Below, one piece after another: positions 44,350 through 57,010 of a stretch of 64,000 nucleotides of DNA; positions within the stretch are counted from its first letter, which is position 1; every line of letters begins with the position of its first letter. A program made the position numbers and the translations under genes. This stretch comes from Lumbricus terrestris (lineage: Eukaryota > Annelida > Clitellata > Crassiclitellata > Lumbricidae). The stretch covers positions 18,152,649-18,216,648 of the forward strand of contig OX457052.1 of NCBI GenBank assembly GCA_949752735.1, read 5' to 3'. The notes under the pieces were generated by a model. That model saw only the letters and a list, made by a program, of their open reading frames with translations. It was not told where the DNA came from and did no database searches.

Positions 44350-44577
44350 AGCCAAGTTATGGCGAGTAGTGGGTATGCGTGCGGCCTTGCAGATGGAGGT
44401 TTGAACATCCGAATGCACCTCAAGCTGCTTCGTAGGGACTTTGGGCAAGTCCTTCACTGGCAATTGCTCAGGCACTTCGGAGTGATACTCTGATACAGTG
44501 TCCGATCTGTAGTCGGGAGCGCCTCTGAGTAGGTCTCTTGAAAGGGCGCTATGACAAGTGCACGTATACATACAAGT
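44350..44577 (+). repeat. tRNA-derived SINE, family 1, diverged
   Basis: The B-box region is damaged (GGTTTGAACATCCGAATG). The body (TTTGGGCAAGTCCTTCACTG) and end (AAGGGCGCTATGACAAGTGC) are clear. Confidence 0.75.
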
Positions 44578-44989
44578 TAAAGTTGACTTTAAGAGTTGAA
44601 ATCCTTCAAGAAGATCGCCTGCTAGTTATTGTGCATAGAACTCTAGACCTTTCAGATTATGCAGCAGTGCCAAAGAAATGCTCAAATGATTTTCAAAAAG
44701 GTTTACTTCCTGCTTGGAACTCAACAACAATGCAGCAGATGCAATTTCTTCCAGCAAATACCATGCCCAGTTTTCTGTAGGTAGTAGCTAAGAATGAATG
44801 CACGAATCAGTCTGGTATGTTTGTAAGAAAACGTTGACAATAAGGCAGTCATGATAAAAACTAAGGGCAGGCTGAAATCGCGGCGGACTTTATCGTGGAG
44901 TAGCTCAGCCGATCACGAATTACATCCATCAAACATTCAAATATGATTAACAGAGGTATTTCGATAACTGAACACTGTTACCTGTGATG

Positions 44990-45105
44990 AAAGATGACTA
45001 GGGAACCAGACGATCGTAGAATGATGACCAGGGAACCAGACGATCGTAGAATGATAACCAGGGAACCAGACGATCGTAGAATGATGACCAGGGAACCAGA
45101 CAATC
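44990..45105. repeat. ~30-bp tandem repeat, four copies, with a second block at 45,637-45,721
   Basis: GATGACCAGGGAACCAGACG plus ATCGTAGAAT, repeated. The same unit forms three more copies about 0.6 kb away. Confidence 0.93.
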
Positions 45106-45114
45106 CTAAAATGA

Positions 45115-45290
45115 TTTAGACATTTTTTATTGATCCCATTACAATCATACATACATGCAACTAAGTATAAACATAATCAGAATTAAGCGAATTCACATAA
45201 AGAGCAGGCAGAATAACAACGTGGGAGCAATAGGCACATCAAAAGGGACAAGTCCCGCTAAGTAGGGGACCTAAATACCATTGAGAAGTA
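45115..45290 (-). repeat. LINE 3' tail, second family
   Basis: Inverse of the 22,270-22,592 tail: GGAGCAATAGGCACATC and AAAGGGACAAGTCCCGC. Confidence 0.55.
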
Positions 45291-45721
45291 CAGTAAGACA
45301 ATGAACAGTGAGTAGTAAACTCGTAGGGAACATTAGAATGCATCAAATTTACTTAACTATGAAACAAAGAAACAAAAAGACAATTTTTAGGAACAGAAGC
45401 AAACACAACAGGGAAAAACACAGGAAAGATTAAAAAAATCAAACTCATCAAAAAGAAAGAGAAAAAATAAACTATCAATAGCATGAGTACCTCACCCTCA
45501 TACTATTTTAAGAAAACAAAGCACATTGTGTGCACACGTAAGATATGTTTGAAATGAGTGAAGCTAGTTACCTTTCGAATGTCTATAATGGAAGATTATT
45601 CCATATGACAGGGCCTTGGAATTTAACGGAGAATCTCCGATGATGACCAGGGAACCAGACAATCGTAGAATGATGACCAGGGAACCAGACAATCGTAGAA
45701 TGATGACCAGGGATCCAGACG

Positions 45722-46510
45722 CGTCACTGTTTTCTACCAGTTCCTGCGATCGCACAACAGAGTCGAAGCAGCAAAATCTGTAAAAACAAGAACATGGTGT
45801 ATGTTGGTGTTAGTGAAAAAATCAATCACCCTCTCCAAACTTATTCGCTGCACACAATCCATGGCGGCGACTAGCGCCAAAAAATTATTATTTTCTGAAA
45901 CATTCTTTAACCGCAGCAGTATAGGACAGAAGAGAAAAATTTAAGGTAAGTATAAAGATTGCACACAAATATGAACACCACAAGCCAGCTCATTCTTCGC
46001 CAAACATCGTAAATCATGTGAAGCAGAACAGATTTACAGCTACACATCGTTCTAATAATAATATATCAATTAGCAAATTAAGTCATCTGGCTAATCCCAG
46101 TTACCTGTGAAGCGATTCCAAGAAGACAGAATGGATCCAGAAGATCACGGCCGGCGACTGAACGAGCATCTTGACATCTACTCCCCGAGCAACTCCAGTT
46201 TCCATGCCGACCAGAGAGTGTGAACATTCGAAGCACCCACTGATATCACTTCGCCAGCAGGTCTCGACTTTCTTCCGGTAGCAGATCCAATCCGAACCAC
46301 TCGATTGGTTTTGCGGACGTTGTTTGGCCTTGCGTCATCCGAGCTGGCGTATCCCGGCATCGTCTCTGTTTGACATCGAACTTTAATCGTCTTTGTTTTA
46401 CTGCCAGGGGATCGACACCCACCTATAGCAAACCTTCCTCCTTTATCCGGGCTTAGGACCGGCGCAGAGAGCTGCTGATTTGCAGCCCCCTGTGGCGGAG
46501 TTATCTACAA
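45722..46510. other. Intergenic stretch, possible old repeat
   Basis: 46,100-46,510 has a GC-richer composition and the phrase CCTTCCTCCTTTATCCGGGC, which looks like part of an interspersed repeat. I cannot name it. I see no supported gene. Confidence 0.35.
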
Positions 46511-47095
46511 TAAAAAACACATTCGAAGTTAGCAAAAGAACTTGAAACAACAAGAACACAATCTATCAATAAAAGAATAAGAAACAATATCAGAAACAAT
46601 AAGAATGCAATCTACGCTAACAATAAAATAATCAGAAACAGTAAAAATGCAATCTACGTTAACAATAAAATATTCAGAAGCAATAAGAATGCAATCTACG
46701 TTAACAATAAAATATTCAGAAACAATAAGATGCAATCATTGTTTACAATAGAAGAACCTAAATCAACGAGAGCACAGTTACGTTAACAATAAAGGAACCT
46801 AAAAAAACAAGAACATGGTTACATTAACAGTAAAAGAACCTAAAACAGCAACACAATACACGTAAGCAATAAAATAATCAGAAACAATAAGAATGCAATC
46901 ATTGTTTACAATAAAAGAATCTAAATCAACAAGAGCACAGTTACGTTAACAATAAAGGAACCTAAAAAAACAAGAACATGGTTACATTAACAGTAAAAGA
47001 ACCTAAAACAGCAACACAATACACGTAAGCAATAAAATAATCAGAAACAATAAGAATGCAATCAACATTGACAATAAAAGAACCTGAAAAGCTGA
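46511..47095. repeat. Tandem repeat, ~42-bp subunit and ~158-bp duplication
   Basis: Subunits share AATCTACGTTAACAATAAAA and ATTCAGAA. A larger block (about 46,740-46,898) is repeated at about 46,899-47,055. Confidence 0.9.
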
Positions 47096-47099
47096 AAAA

Positions 47100-47395
47100 A
47101 GCTGAAAACCGGTTTAACATGGTTAGATACATTCTTGTTTTTAGATCGTTTTGTTCATTTTTAATTTTCATTTTTTTAAATTAATTTTTAGTTATCACTA
47201 CATTATAACATTTCATTTTTTACGTTTGACTTTAAGATTTTCTCTTTTCATTTTAATCATTTTGACTTTCATTTTCAATTTTACTTCTTTACATTTTGGC
47301 TTTCTACATTTTTGCTTTTTTAATTTTTACATTTTGACTTTTTGCATTTTGACTTTTGTTTAATTTTTAATGGTTGGACGATCACATGGATTTGG
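47100..47395. repeat. T-rich ATTTTGACTTTTT-type degenerate repeat
   Basis: Irregular repeats of CATTTTGACTTTTT. A similar composition recurs at 54,120-54,260, on the other side of the purine-rich array. Confidence 0.6.
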
Positions 47396-47526
47396 GGGGG
47401 GGGGGCAGCCAGGTCCTGTGCTTCAGACTTTTCTTGCTCCATGCTGTGGATCACTACAATAGAATCTGAAAGAACAACAACATGGCAAATCTTAGCATTG
47501 GTGGCCAATCCTATGGCCCTCTGTTG

Positions 47527-50500
47527 ACGAGGAGGACGACAAGGAGAAGTTGATGAAGACGACGACGAGGAGAAGTTGATGAGGAGGACGACGAGGAGAA
47601 GTTGATGAGGAGGATGACGAGGAGAAGTTGACGAGGAGGACGACGACAAGAAGTTGACGAGGAGGACGACGAGGAGAAGTTGATGAGGAGGATGACGAGA
47701 AGTTGACGAGGAGGACGACAAGGAGAAGTTGATGAGGAGGACGACGAGGAGAAGTTGACGAGGAGGACGACAAGGAGAAGTTGATGAGGAGGACGACGAG
47801 GAGAAGTTGATGAGGAGGACGACGAGGAGAAGTTGACGAGGAGGACGACGACGAGAAGTTGATGAGGAGGACGACGAGAAGTTGATGAGGAGGACGACAA
47901 GGAGAAGTTGATGAGGAGGACGACGAGAAGTTGATGAGGAGGACGACGAGGAGAAGTTGATGAGGAGGACGACGAGGAGAAGTTGACGAGGAGGACGACG
48001 AGAAGTTGATGAGGAGGACGACGAGGAGAAGTTGATGAGGAGGACGACAAGGAGAAGTTGATGAGGAGGACGACGAGGAGAAGTTGACGAGGAGGACGAC
48101 GAGGAGAAGTTGACGAGGAGGACGACGAGGAGAAGTTGATGAGGAGGACGACGACGAGAAGTTGATGAGGAGGACGACGAGGGGTTGAGAAGGACGAGGA
48201 TGAGCGAGAGGAAGGCGACGAGGAGGAGAACGACGAGGATGGCGAGGAGGGAGAGGCGACGAGGAGGACGACGAGGAGGAGGGAGAGGAAGGCGACGAGG
48301 ATGGCGAGGAGGGAGAGGCGACGAGGAGGGCGAGGAGGGAGAGGCGACGAGGATGGCGAGGAGGGAGAGGCGACGAGGAGGGCGAGGAGGGAGAGGCGAC
48401 GAGGATGGCGAGGAGGGAGAGGCGACGAGGATGGCGACGAGGAGGACGACGAGGAGGAGGGAGAGGAAGGCGACGAGGATGGCGAGGAGGGAGAGGCGAC
48501 GAGGAGGGCGAGGAGGGAGAGGCGACGAGGATGGCGAGGAGGGAGAGGCGACGAGGATGGCGAGAGAGAGGCGACGAGGAGGACGACGAGGAGGAGGGAG
48601 AGGAAGGCGACGAGGAAGGCGAGGAGGGAGAGGCGACGAGGAGGACGACGAGGAGGAGGGAGAGGAAGGCGACGAGGAAGGCGAGGAGGGAGAGGCGACG
48701 AGGAGGACGACCAGGAGGAGGGAGAGGAAGGCGACGAGGATGGCGAGGAGGGAGAGGCGACGAGGAGGACGACGAGGAGGAGGGAGAGGAAGGCGACGAG
48801 GATGGCGAGGAGGGAGAGGCGACGAAGATGGCGAGGAGGGAGAGGCGACAAGGATGGCGAGGAGGGAGAGGCGACGAGGAGGACGACGAGGAGGAGGGAG
48901 AGGAAGGCGACGAGGATGGCGAGGAGGGAGAGGCGACGAGGATGGCGAGGAGGTAGAGGCGACGAGGATGGCGAGGAGGGAGAGGCGACGAGGACGACGA
49001 GGAGGAGGGAGAGGAAGGCGACGAGGATGGCGAGGAGGGAGAGGCGACGAGGAGGACGACGAGGATGAGGGAGAGGCGACGAGGATGGCGAGGAGGGAGA
49101 GGCGACGAGGAGGACGACGAGGAGGGAGAGGAAGGCGACGAGGATGGCGAGTAGGGAGAAGCGACGAGGAGGACGACGAGGAGGGAGAGGAAGGCGACGA
49201 GGATGGCGAGGAGGTAGAGGCGACGAGGAGGACGACGAGGAGGAGGGAGAAGCGACGAGGATGGCGAGGAGGGAGAGGCGACGAGGATGGCGAGGAGGGA
49301 GAGGCGACGAGGATGGTGAGGAGAGAGAGGCGACGAGGAGGACGACGAGGAGGAGGGAGAGGAAGGCGACGAGGATGGCGAGGAGGGAGAGGCGACGAGG
49401 AGGACGACGAGGATGGCGAGGAGGGAGAGGCGACGAGGATGGCGAGGAGGGAGAGGCGACGAGGATGGCGAGGAGGGAGAGGCGACGAGGATGGCGAGAG
49501 AGAGGCGACGAGGAGGACGACGAGGAGGAGGGAGAGGAAGGCGACGAGGATGGCGAGGAGGGAGAGGCGACGAGGAGGACGACGAGGATGAGGGAGAGGC
49601 GACGAGGATGGCGAGGAGGGAGAGGCGACGAGGAGGACGACGAGGAGGGAGAGGAAGGCGACGAGGATGGCGAGGAGGTAGAGGCGACGAGGAGGACGAC
49701 GAGGAGGAGGGAGAGGCGACGAGGATGGCGAGGAGGGAGAGGCGACGAGGATGGCGAGGAGGGAGAGGCGACGAGGATGGCGAGGAGGGAGAGGTGACGA
49801 GGAGGACGACGAGGAGGAGGGAGAGGAAGGCGACGAGGATGGCGAGGAGGGAGAGGCGACAAGGAGGACGACGAGGAGGAGGGAGAGGCGACGAGGAGGA
49901 CGACGAGGATGAGGGAGAGGCGACGAGGATGGCGAGGAGGGAGAGGCGACGAGGATGGCGAGGCGACGAGGATGGCGAGGAGGGAGAGGCGACAAGGATG
50001 GCGAGGAGGGAGAAGCGACGAGGAGGACGACGAGGAGGAGGGAGAGGAAGGCGACGAAGATGGCGAAGAGGGAGAAGCGACGAGGATGGCGAGGAGGGAG
50101 AGGCGACGAGGAGGACGACGAGGAGGAGGGAGAGGAAGGCGACGAAGATGGCGAAGAGGGAGAGGCGACGAGGATGGCGAGGAGGGAGAGGCGACGAGGA
50201 GGACGACGAGGAGGAGGGAGAGGAAGGCGACGAAGATTGCGAGTAGGGAGAGGCGACGAGGATGGCGAGGAGGGAGAGGCGACGAGGAAGACGACGAGGA
50301 GGAGGGAGAGGAAGGCGACGAGGATGGCGAGGAGGGAGAGGCGACGAGGAGGACGACGAGGAGGAGGGAGAGGAAGGCGACGAGGATGGCGAGGAGGGAG
50401 AGGCGACGAGGAGGAGAGAGAGGAAGGCGACGAGGATGGCGAGGAGGGAGAGGCGACGAGGATGGCGAGGAGGGAGAGGCGACAAGGATGGCGAGGAGGG

Positions 50501-51720
50501 AGAGGCGACGAGGATGGCGAGGAGGGAGAGGCGACGAGGAGGACGACGAGGATGGCGAGGAGGGAGAGGCGACGAGGAGGACGACGAGGAGGAGGGAGAG
50601 GAAGGCGACGAGGATGGCGAGGAGGGAGAGGCGACGAGGAGGACGACGAGGAGGAGGGAGAGGAAGGCGACGAGGATGGCGAGGAGGTAGAGGCGACGAG
50701 GAGGGCGAGGAGGGAGAGGCGACGAGGATGGCGAGGAGGGAGAGGCGACGAAGAGGACGACGAGGAGGAGGGAGAGGAAGGCGACGAGGTTGGCGAGGAG
50801 GGAGAGGCGACGAGGAGGACGACGAGGAGGAGGGAGAGGAAGGCGACGAGGATGGCGAGGAGGTAAAGGCGGCGAGGAGGGCGAGGAGGGAGAGGCGACG
50901 AGGATGGCGAGGAGGGAGAGGCGACGAGGATGGCGAGGAGGGAGAGGCGACGAGGATGGCGAGGAAGGAGAGGCGACGAGGAGGACGACGAGGATGGCGA
51001 GGAGGGAGAGGCGACGAGGAGGACGACGAGGAGGAGGGAGAGGCGACGAGGATGGCGAGGAGGGAGAGGCGACGAGGAGGACGACGAGGAGGGAGAGGAA
51101 AGCGACGAGGATGGCGAGGAGGTAGAGGCGACGAGGAGGGCGAGGAGGGAGAGGCGACGAGGATGGCGAGGAGGGAGAGGCGACGAGGATAGCGAGGAGG
51201 GAGAGGCGACGAGGATGGCGAGGAGGGAGAGGCGACGAGGAAGACGACGAGGAGGAGGGAGAGGAAGGCGACGAAGATGGCGAGGAGGGAGAGGCGACGA
51301 GGATGGCGAGGAGGGAGAGGCGACGAGGATGGCGAGGGAGAGGCGACGAGGAGGACGACGAGGAGGAGGGAGAGGAAGGCGACGAAGATGGCGAGGAGGG
51401 AGAGGCGACGAGGATGGCGAGGAGGGAGAGGCGACGAGGAGGACGACGAGGAGGGAGAGGAAGGCGACGAGGATGGCGAGGAGGGAGAGGCGACGAGGAG
51501 GACGACGAGGAGGAGGGAGAGGAAGGCGACGAGGTTGGCGAGGAGAGGGAGGCGACGAGGAGGACGACGAGGAGGAGGGAGAGGAAGGCGACGAAGATGG
51601 CGAGGAGGGAGAGGCGACGAGGATGGCGAGGAGGTAGAGGCGACGACGAAAGGGAGAGGAAGGCGACGAGGAAGGCGACGAGGAGGGGTTGAGGAGGACG
51701 ACGAGGAGGTAGAGGAAGGC
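47527..51720. repeat. 4.2-kb purine-rich minisatellite, two sub-arrays
   Basis: Sub-array 1 (47,527-48,190) repeats GAGGAGGACGACGAGGAGAA plus GTTGAT/C. Sub-array 2 (48,190-51,720) repeats GAGGAGGGAGAGGCGACGAG plus GATGGC, with GACGAC and GAAGGC variants. The plus strand is almost free of T, and the repeat lacks stops in most readings. As a result long ORFs (up to 1,480 codons on minus, 468 on plus) overlap one another in several frames and both strands. Their products are pure Ser/Pro/Leu/Arg or Arg/Gly/Glu/Asp repeats with no domain, so I treat them as spurious. Confidence 0.95.
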
Positions 51721-52342
51721 GAGGATCTGAAACAACAAGAACTTAGGCAGTACCTGCTGCAAAAACCCAAAGGTATCATCAAAATCTCCTTATACTTAAT
51801 GCATTATATCTGATGTGCTATGAATTATATTACTTTTTAATGGCTCTTACAGGCTGCAGATACCTCTTTAGCCGGACTAAAATGAAATCGTTGAATTATA
51901 ATTATATTAAGAAATTACCAGCTACAAAAGTTGCTACATAGGGAATACAAATAAAATTTAGATAAGAAAAAGGGAAATACACAGAAAGCAATAATTAATA
52001 ATTTATGCCAGGACCTACAGTACTTCATTAACAATCCTACCTATCGTGCATCAGCGTTAATTAATTCAATTTCTATTTGCCTAGATAACCTACTGTTTTA
52101 CTTCTGTAGGCTTGTGTCCTCATTTGACACTGGCATCATGCAGTGATCAAATATCGTCATTTTCTGGTCAAGACGTGTATGAAGTCGCTTGTCCTAATGC
52201 CAAACCCCATCACAATCTCGTCAACAAATAGCTTAGTCTCTAAAGAGTTCAACGTGCAATGGACAATATCGTCCAAACAAGAGTCCATACATCATCATCG
52301 AGTTGAAACTACAATCAGGACCAGACTATAATCAATCTCATG
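51721..52342. other. Intergenic stretch, nothing recognised
   Basis: AT-rich sequence with no supported gene. It ends with the left target duplication of the hAT element. Confidence 0.5.
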
Positions 52343-53472
52343 CATGGGCGCCCGCACATAGGGGCAAGGGGGGGCACTTGCCCCCCCCTGGAAAATTGAA
52401 ACCTATGTTTTTTTAACTACTACTTTTGGGTTTTAAACAAATTTCTTTGCATTAATGCACCATTTATATGCATGATACAGACAATGAAAGTCAGAAATCC
52501 ACATTTAGAGATCTCTATAGAAATAAACTTGCTTTTATAACTTTCTGCCTTGCATGTTCAAGCTCTTTCTAAAAACTCTTACAATGACCATTGGCTTTCA
52601 ACCTTCCTGTGTGCACCCATGCAAACAGCAGGCCTATCGATTATGGCCTACTTAAGTGGAATCCAGCTGTAATGCAATTAATCACAACTGCAAAAAATTA
52701 AATACTAACGCAAAAATTTGAAACTTTCTCAAAGTACACTGAAATTTCATCAGGGAGATCTGCTTATTCCCAGCATTGTAAATATATAAACCAAGTTCGC
52801 TATAAGCCAGGCTCCATTTTGTCCATTTAGCAAGCTGCCAGTACAGAATCCAGGGAGGTCAAACTGTAGATAAACTCTGTTCTGGTTATCATACCTCAGG
52901 TTTTACACCCAAACCTGACAAAGAGATCTGTTAAAAAGAATTGATACCAACACTCATCTGATCCTCAGATCCTCCACCTTCCTAAACGACACCCGCATTA
53001 GCAGTTACTCTGGCCCTCTGCCTACCAGACTCGGACCTCTTTCTGACTGCTGTTGGGAATAGGCTTCTGACTCGATGCAGAACATGTGAAACTGCTGGTG
53101 CCCTGCGATTGACTTTCGAGTGGCGCTTTAGAAGCAGCTAAAGGAGCAATTGCCCCTTGCAAACGGACACCCTTTTTCTTTCATTTAGTCATTCGTTCAT
53201 TCTATGGAATTATATAGCGCACCTTTAGGAAACTACTTTTTAACATAGATCTGCTATTTGATTTGTAACAAATTTCTAAGAAAACCATTCATGTTAAAAA
53301 TTATGCACAAAATGAAACTGAGAAATTTGCACAAGAAACCTCTTTGAAAAATACCCGTATTCCCAATTTCCATGCAACATTGCATTTTCAAGCTCTTGCT
53401 ACTACAAAATTTAATTGTGACTATCGTAAAAAATTTTGCCCCCCCCTGCGAAAATTTCTGCGGGCGCCCATG
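52343..53472. mobile_element. Non-autonomous hAT element, 1,130 bp
   Basis: 14-bp perfect inverted ends CATGGGCGCCCGCA, followed inside by C- and G-rich stretches. Perfect 8-bp duplications ATCTCATG lie at 52,335-52,342 and 53,473-53,480. No transposase is visible in any frame. Confidence 0.93.
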
Positions 53473-53480
53473 ATCTCATG

Positions 53481-54119
53481 GACGGCCAATGGTCGTAATA
53501 TTTACTGACTGCATTGCTTAATTACATGAACAGTACTCAGTCACATTACTGATCATCTCTCAAACAAACCATGGATTGCCCTGCGATGCTGTTGGCCGTT
53601 GAGTTCAGAAAATTATATCAGATGGAGCCAACCTACTCCATAAACCAACAACGTTCATCAGGTCTTTTAGAGCAATGATTCTGCCAAAATTTTATAGAAG
53701 TTATTGGCCACATAGAGCTCACATTACATTTACCATTATATTATTAAATAATTATAAGCACACTCTGGCTTCCTGTTTTTCGTTAATACAAAGTCAACAT
53801 GCATACAATGTACACTGTACAATTTACATACTGTTATTACAGTCGACATTCAATTACTATAATAATAATGCTCTAATTTTTAAACCGCAATCCATAGATC
53901 TTCTAAATTTTGTAGTTGATATATATTTTCTAATTTCTAATTGCTACAAATATTCTAATTATTAATTGCTATCTATTTCCTAATTTTTTAATTGCTACCT
54001 ATTTTCTAATCGTATATTGCAATCCAAGTTGAACATCAGCTGAAGTCTAGAAAGAAATTACAAGAGGTCAAGCAGGATAAACTGCTGCAGAATAGAGATG
54101 CGGGAAAAGGGCTACCAGC
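53481..54119. other. Intergenic stretch, nothing recognised
   Basis: AT-rich. Near 53,930-54,010 a short irregular repeat of TTTTCTAATT...TTGCTA is present. Confidence 0.5.
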
Positions 54120-54720
54120 ATAATTTGCAAACTTTAATTTTGTTTACTTTAATTTTGTTTACTTTTATTTTGATTGCTTTTATTTTGTCTATTTGCATTT
54201 TGCTATTTTCATGTTTCGACTTCCCTTTTTACTTTCAGTCCCATTTTCCCCCTTGCCATTTCAATTTCAAAACACTTTTTAATTTTGAATCCCAGTTTTC
54301 ATTTTACTCCCGGATCCTGATTTACCCGTTCCAATTTCCCCTTCCAATTTCCCCCATTCCATTTTCACCATTCCAATTTTCCCCGTCCCAATTTTACCCC
54401 ATCCAATTTCTATTTTCCCATCCAATTTCACCTTTTGAATTTCCCCATCCCAATTTTCCCCATTCCAATTTCACCCCATCCATTTTCACCCTTTCATTTT
54501 TCCCCATTCACATTTTACCCCATCCAATTTCCCCATCCCAATTTTCCCCATCCCAATTTCCCCCCATTCCAATATTAATTTTTTCCCCTTCCTCCTTTCA
54601 TGTAACTTTTAAATTTCATTTTTCCCATCATCATTTTTCCCCATTCACATTTCCCCATTACCGCTCGCATTTTAATTTGCGTTTTCATTTTCAGTCATTT
54701 CATTTTTCACATTATATTAT
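54120..54720. repeat. Pyrimidine-rich degenerate repeat
   Basis: Starts with TTTTGTTTACTTTTATTTTG-like units and continues as CCCCATTCCAATTTT units. The 239-codon ORF across it encodes only Phe/Pro/Ser/Ile repeats and is not considered a gene. Confidence 0.85.
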
Positions 54721-55796
54721 TAATTCCTTGATTTTCATACGTGTTAGTGGAACGAAAAGACTAACGACCAGCAAAAGGTCGGATATATTATGGACTTGGC
54801 ATTGGTGGGATAGATGAGAAGACAGTTGAGGCGGGCGGACGAATTGGCAAAAGCTTGTGCAATTACGTTTAAATATCTATCTTATTTTGACAAATTTTAT
54901 TTAACGAAAAGTTACATAAGCAGATATTTACCTAATTGAGGTACAAACTGTTTAAATACTTTTATTTATGTGCAAGAGTATACTTGTTAACAAAAATATG
55001 CCATCAGCATTACTTAAATAGGTCATAATGTCTACAAGCACAGAGAACAAATACAGACAAAACATACAAGGGAAACAGGGAGACATTCACTGCATCATGA
55101 ATTTCGAATATAATATTATTATAGCCTACCCTCTAAGCAATGTGCCCTATTCCTGGCCTACAAATAACATAAAAGTTTGGAAAATCATTGCATATATAAC
55201 CAGATGAACTTTGATGGTTACTGGAGGAGGTCGCGTTCAACTGAAATATTTTCGGAATTCAACTATTGATAGCATCGGAGAGAAATCTGTGGTTTAACTG
55301 TGAGATGAGCAGCAATAAGCCCAAGGACAGTACATGCAATTTATGCAATGCAGTCAGAGTTAATTAGGACCAGCGACCGTTCATGAAACTTTTATAGTGC
55401 AGTCGTAGTTGCAGTTTCCAGTCGATGATAATCTAGGAACTATTGGTGGGACGATAACATTGTGCATTGCACGGTCAACTCATTGGAGACTGAGTTATCA
55501 GTGATGAGATTATGACAGAGTTTATTAGGGCAAGTGACTTCTTCGTGTCTTGACGAGGAAATGACAAAATTTCACCTCTACACGGTGCCAATGTAGAATG
55601 AGCACACAACCCTATAGAACTACAGAGGTCGGCTATCTGGACTAATTAAAATAGAATTAGATTTAACGCGAATGTCAACACCTATAGATAGCCTACATAC
55701 AGAGGCTAGGTTATAGGATTGAACATATTGTTTTAATACGGCATAGGCTACCACTGACTACATTTACATCATTCCAATATCCTATATAGTATGGCT
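54721..55796. other. Intergenic stretch, nothing recognised
   Basis: No supported gene or repeat. Confidence 0.5.
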
Positions 55797-56227
55797 GTGA
55801 CTAGGGGACCGCCAGGCGGCTGTCGTATTTCAATTACTAGCGGACCGCCAGTCACGTGTAACCTGTCACATGACCCGAGTCACGAGTCCAGGCGGCCGTC
55901 TCATGCTGAATCTGCGAATGGCGGCCATGCCATAACGAATATTATTATCTAATTTGAAGTTCGATTTTTGAAGAAAAAGTTCTTGTAACTAACCCTACCC
56001 TATCCCTAACCCTAACCCTATCATGTATATGAAGATTGGTTACTTACTCTGTCCTTAAAACAAGAAAAAAACAAGAAAACTTTTGTCCGACATAAAACAA
56101 GCAATCGATAACTGCCGCCATTATTCAAGAATGTAGACTCGTGACTCGGGTCATGTGACAGGTTACATGTGACTGGCGGTCCGCTAGTAATTGAAATACG
56201 ACAGCCGCCTGGCGGTCCCCTAGTCAC
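55797..56227. mobile_element. Foldback element with ~90-bp arms and telomere-like centre
   Basis: The left arm begins GTGACTAGGGGACCGCC and continues to about 55,890. The right arm (about 56,132-56,227) is its near-exact inverse. Between the arms, 55,988-56,018 contains (CCCTAA)n-like repeats. I find no clear target duplication and no ORF of its own. Confidence 0.8.
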
Positions 56228-56639
56228 TTCGATATAGTATATGCAATACGATAGGCGTTGATTTTGACTTGTGACTTAAAATATAATTAATAAATTCATA
56301 TTCTAGCATAATGAACATAACCGAATTTCGAAATCACCGTTTCGGCAGAAGGAGTAGGTAGAATTTCGTCGTCTCTTGCTCCGTGAGCGAACATCTTTCA
56401 ATCAAAAATAATATTATCTTCGGCGTCCGTATTATATTATATTAACTCACGTAAGTTTCAGCCTGTTGTTATTCGCCCTCCTTTCTTTTGCGCCACTCCC
56501 GCGCAAAACCAGCTGGGTTCGTCATGTGCCAATCCTATCTTCAAACTTTTATAGCGCAACTCCTGGCACGGCTGCAAACGATAATTAATACACGGACTTA
56601 TAAAATATCATAGGATTCATATATATATGTATATTCGTT

Positions 56640-57010
56640 TAATTCGATAAACAACAGACAGAACGCTGTAGGTTTACATTAGCAAAATTAACAGTATGGC
56701 TGCTTAAAGCTTATGGTCAAAATAGTTAGTACATGTTTTTGAATAACATTCTTGGAATAAAGTTTGACGAGTCTTTATTCGGGAGGATGAAATTGTGAGC
56801 CCTTTCTCTAAAGTTATATAATGGATCACGTTGTAGTGGAAAGAGGTTACGGAGGACATGAAGTTCATTTCTATGAACAGCTTTGAAAAGCGCTATATCA
56901 GCCTCTTGCGCTAAAGTTTCTGCTGTAGGCCTAAGTGTATCAGGATGTAAGTAGCCGGCTATAGATATTCGTTTTATTGAGATTCTCGCTGACACACTGC
57001 AGCCAGATAG
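56640..57010 (-). repeat. LINE 3' end
   Basis: The minus strand encodes AETLAQEADIALFKAVHRNE, then FRERAHNFILPNKDSSNFIP and RMLFKNMY, then a stop. This is a non-LTR retrotransposon C-terminus, followed by a 3' tail shared with 22,690-22,935. Confidence 0.8.

Noticed and set aside
47320..51813. Very long ORFs (1,480, 1,423, 997 codons on minus; several of 100-468 on plus) as genes
   Set aside because: They overlap in several frames and on both strands of one tandem repeat, encode only low-complexity repeats, and have no domain or splice context.
54098..54817. 239-codon ORF rich in Phe, Pro and Ser
   Set aside because: It is the translation of a pyrimidine-rich degenerate repeat, with no domain, and no gene context around it.
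55988..56018. True telomere or chromosome end
   Set aside because: The repeats are few, irregular and sit in the centre of a foldback element with ordinary sequence on both sides.
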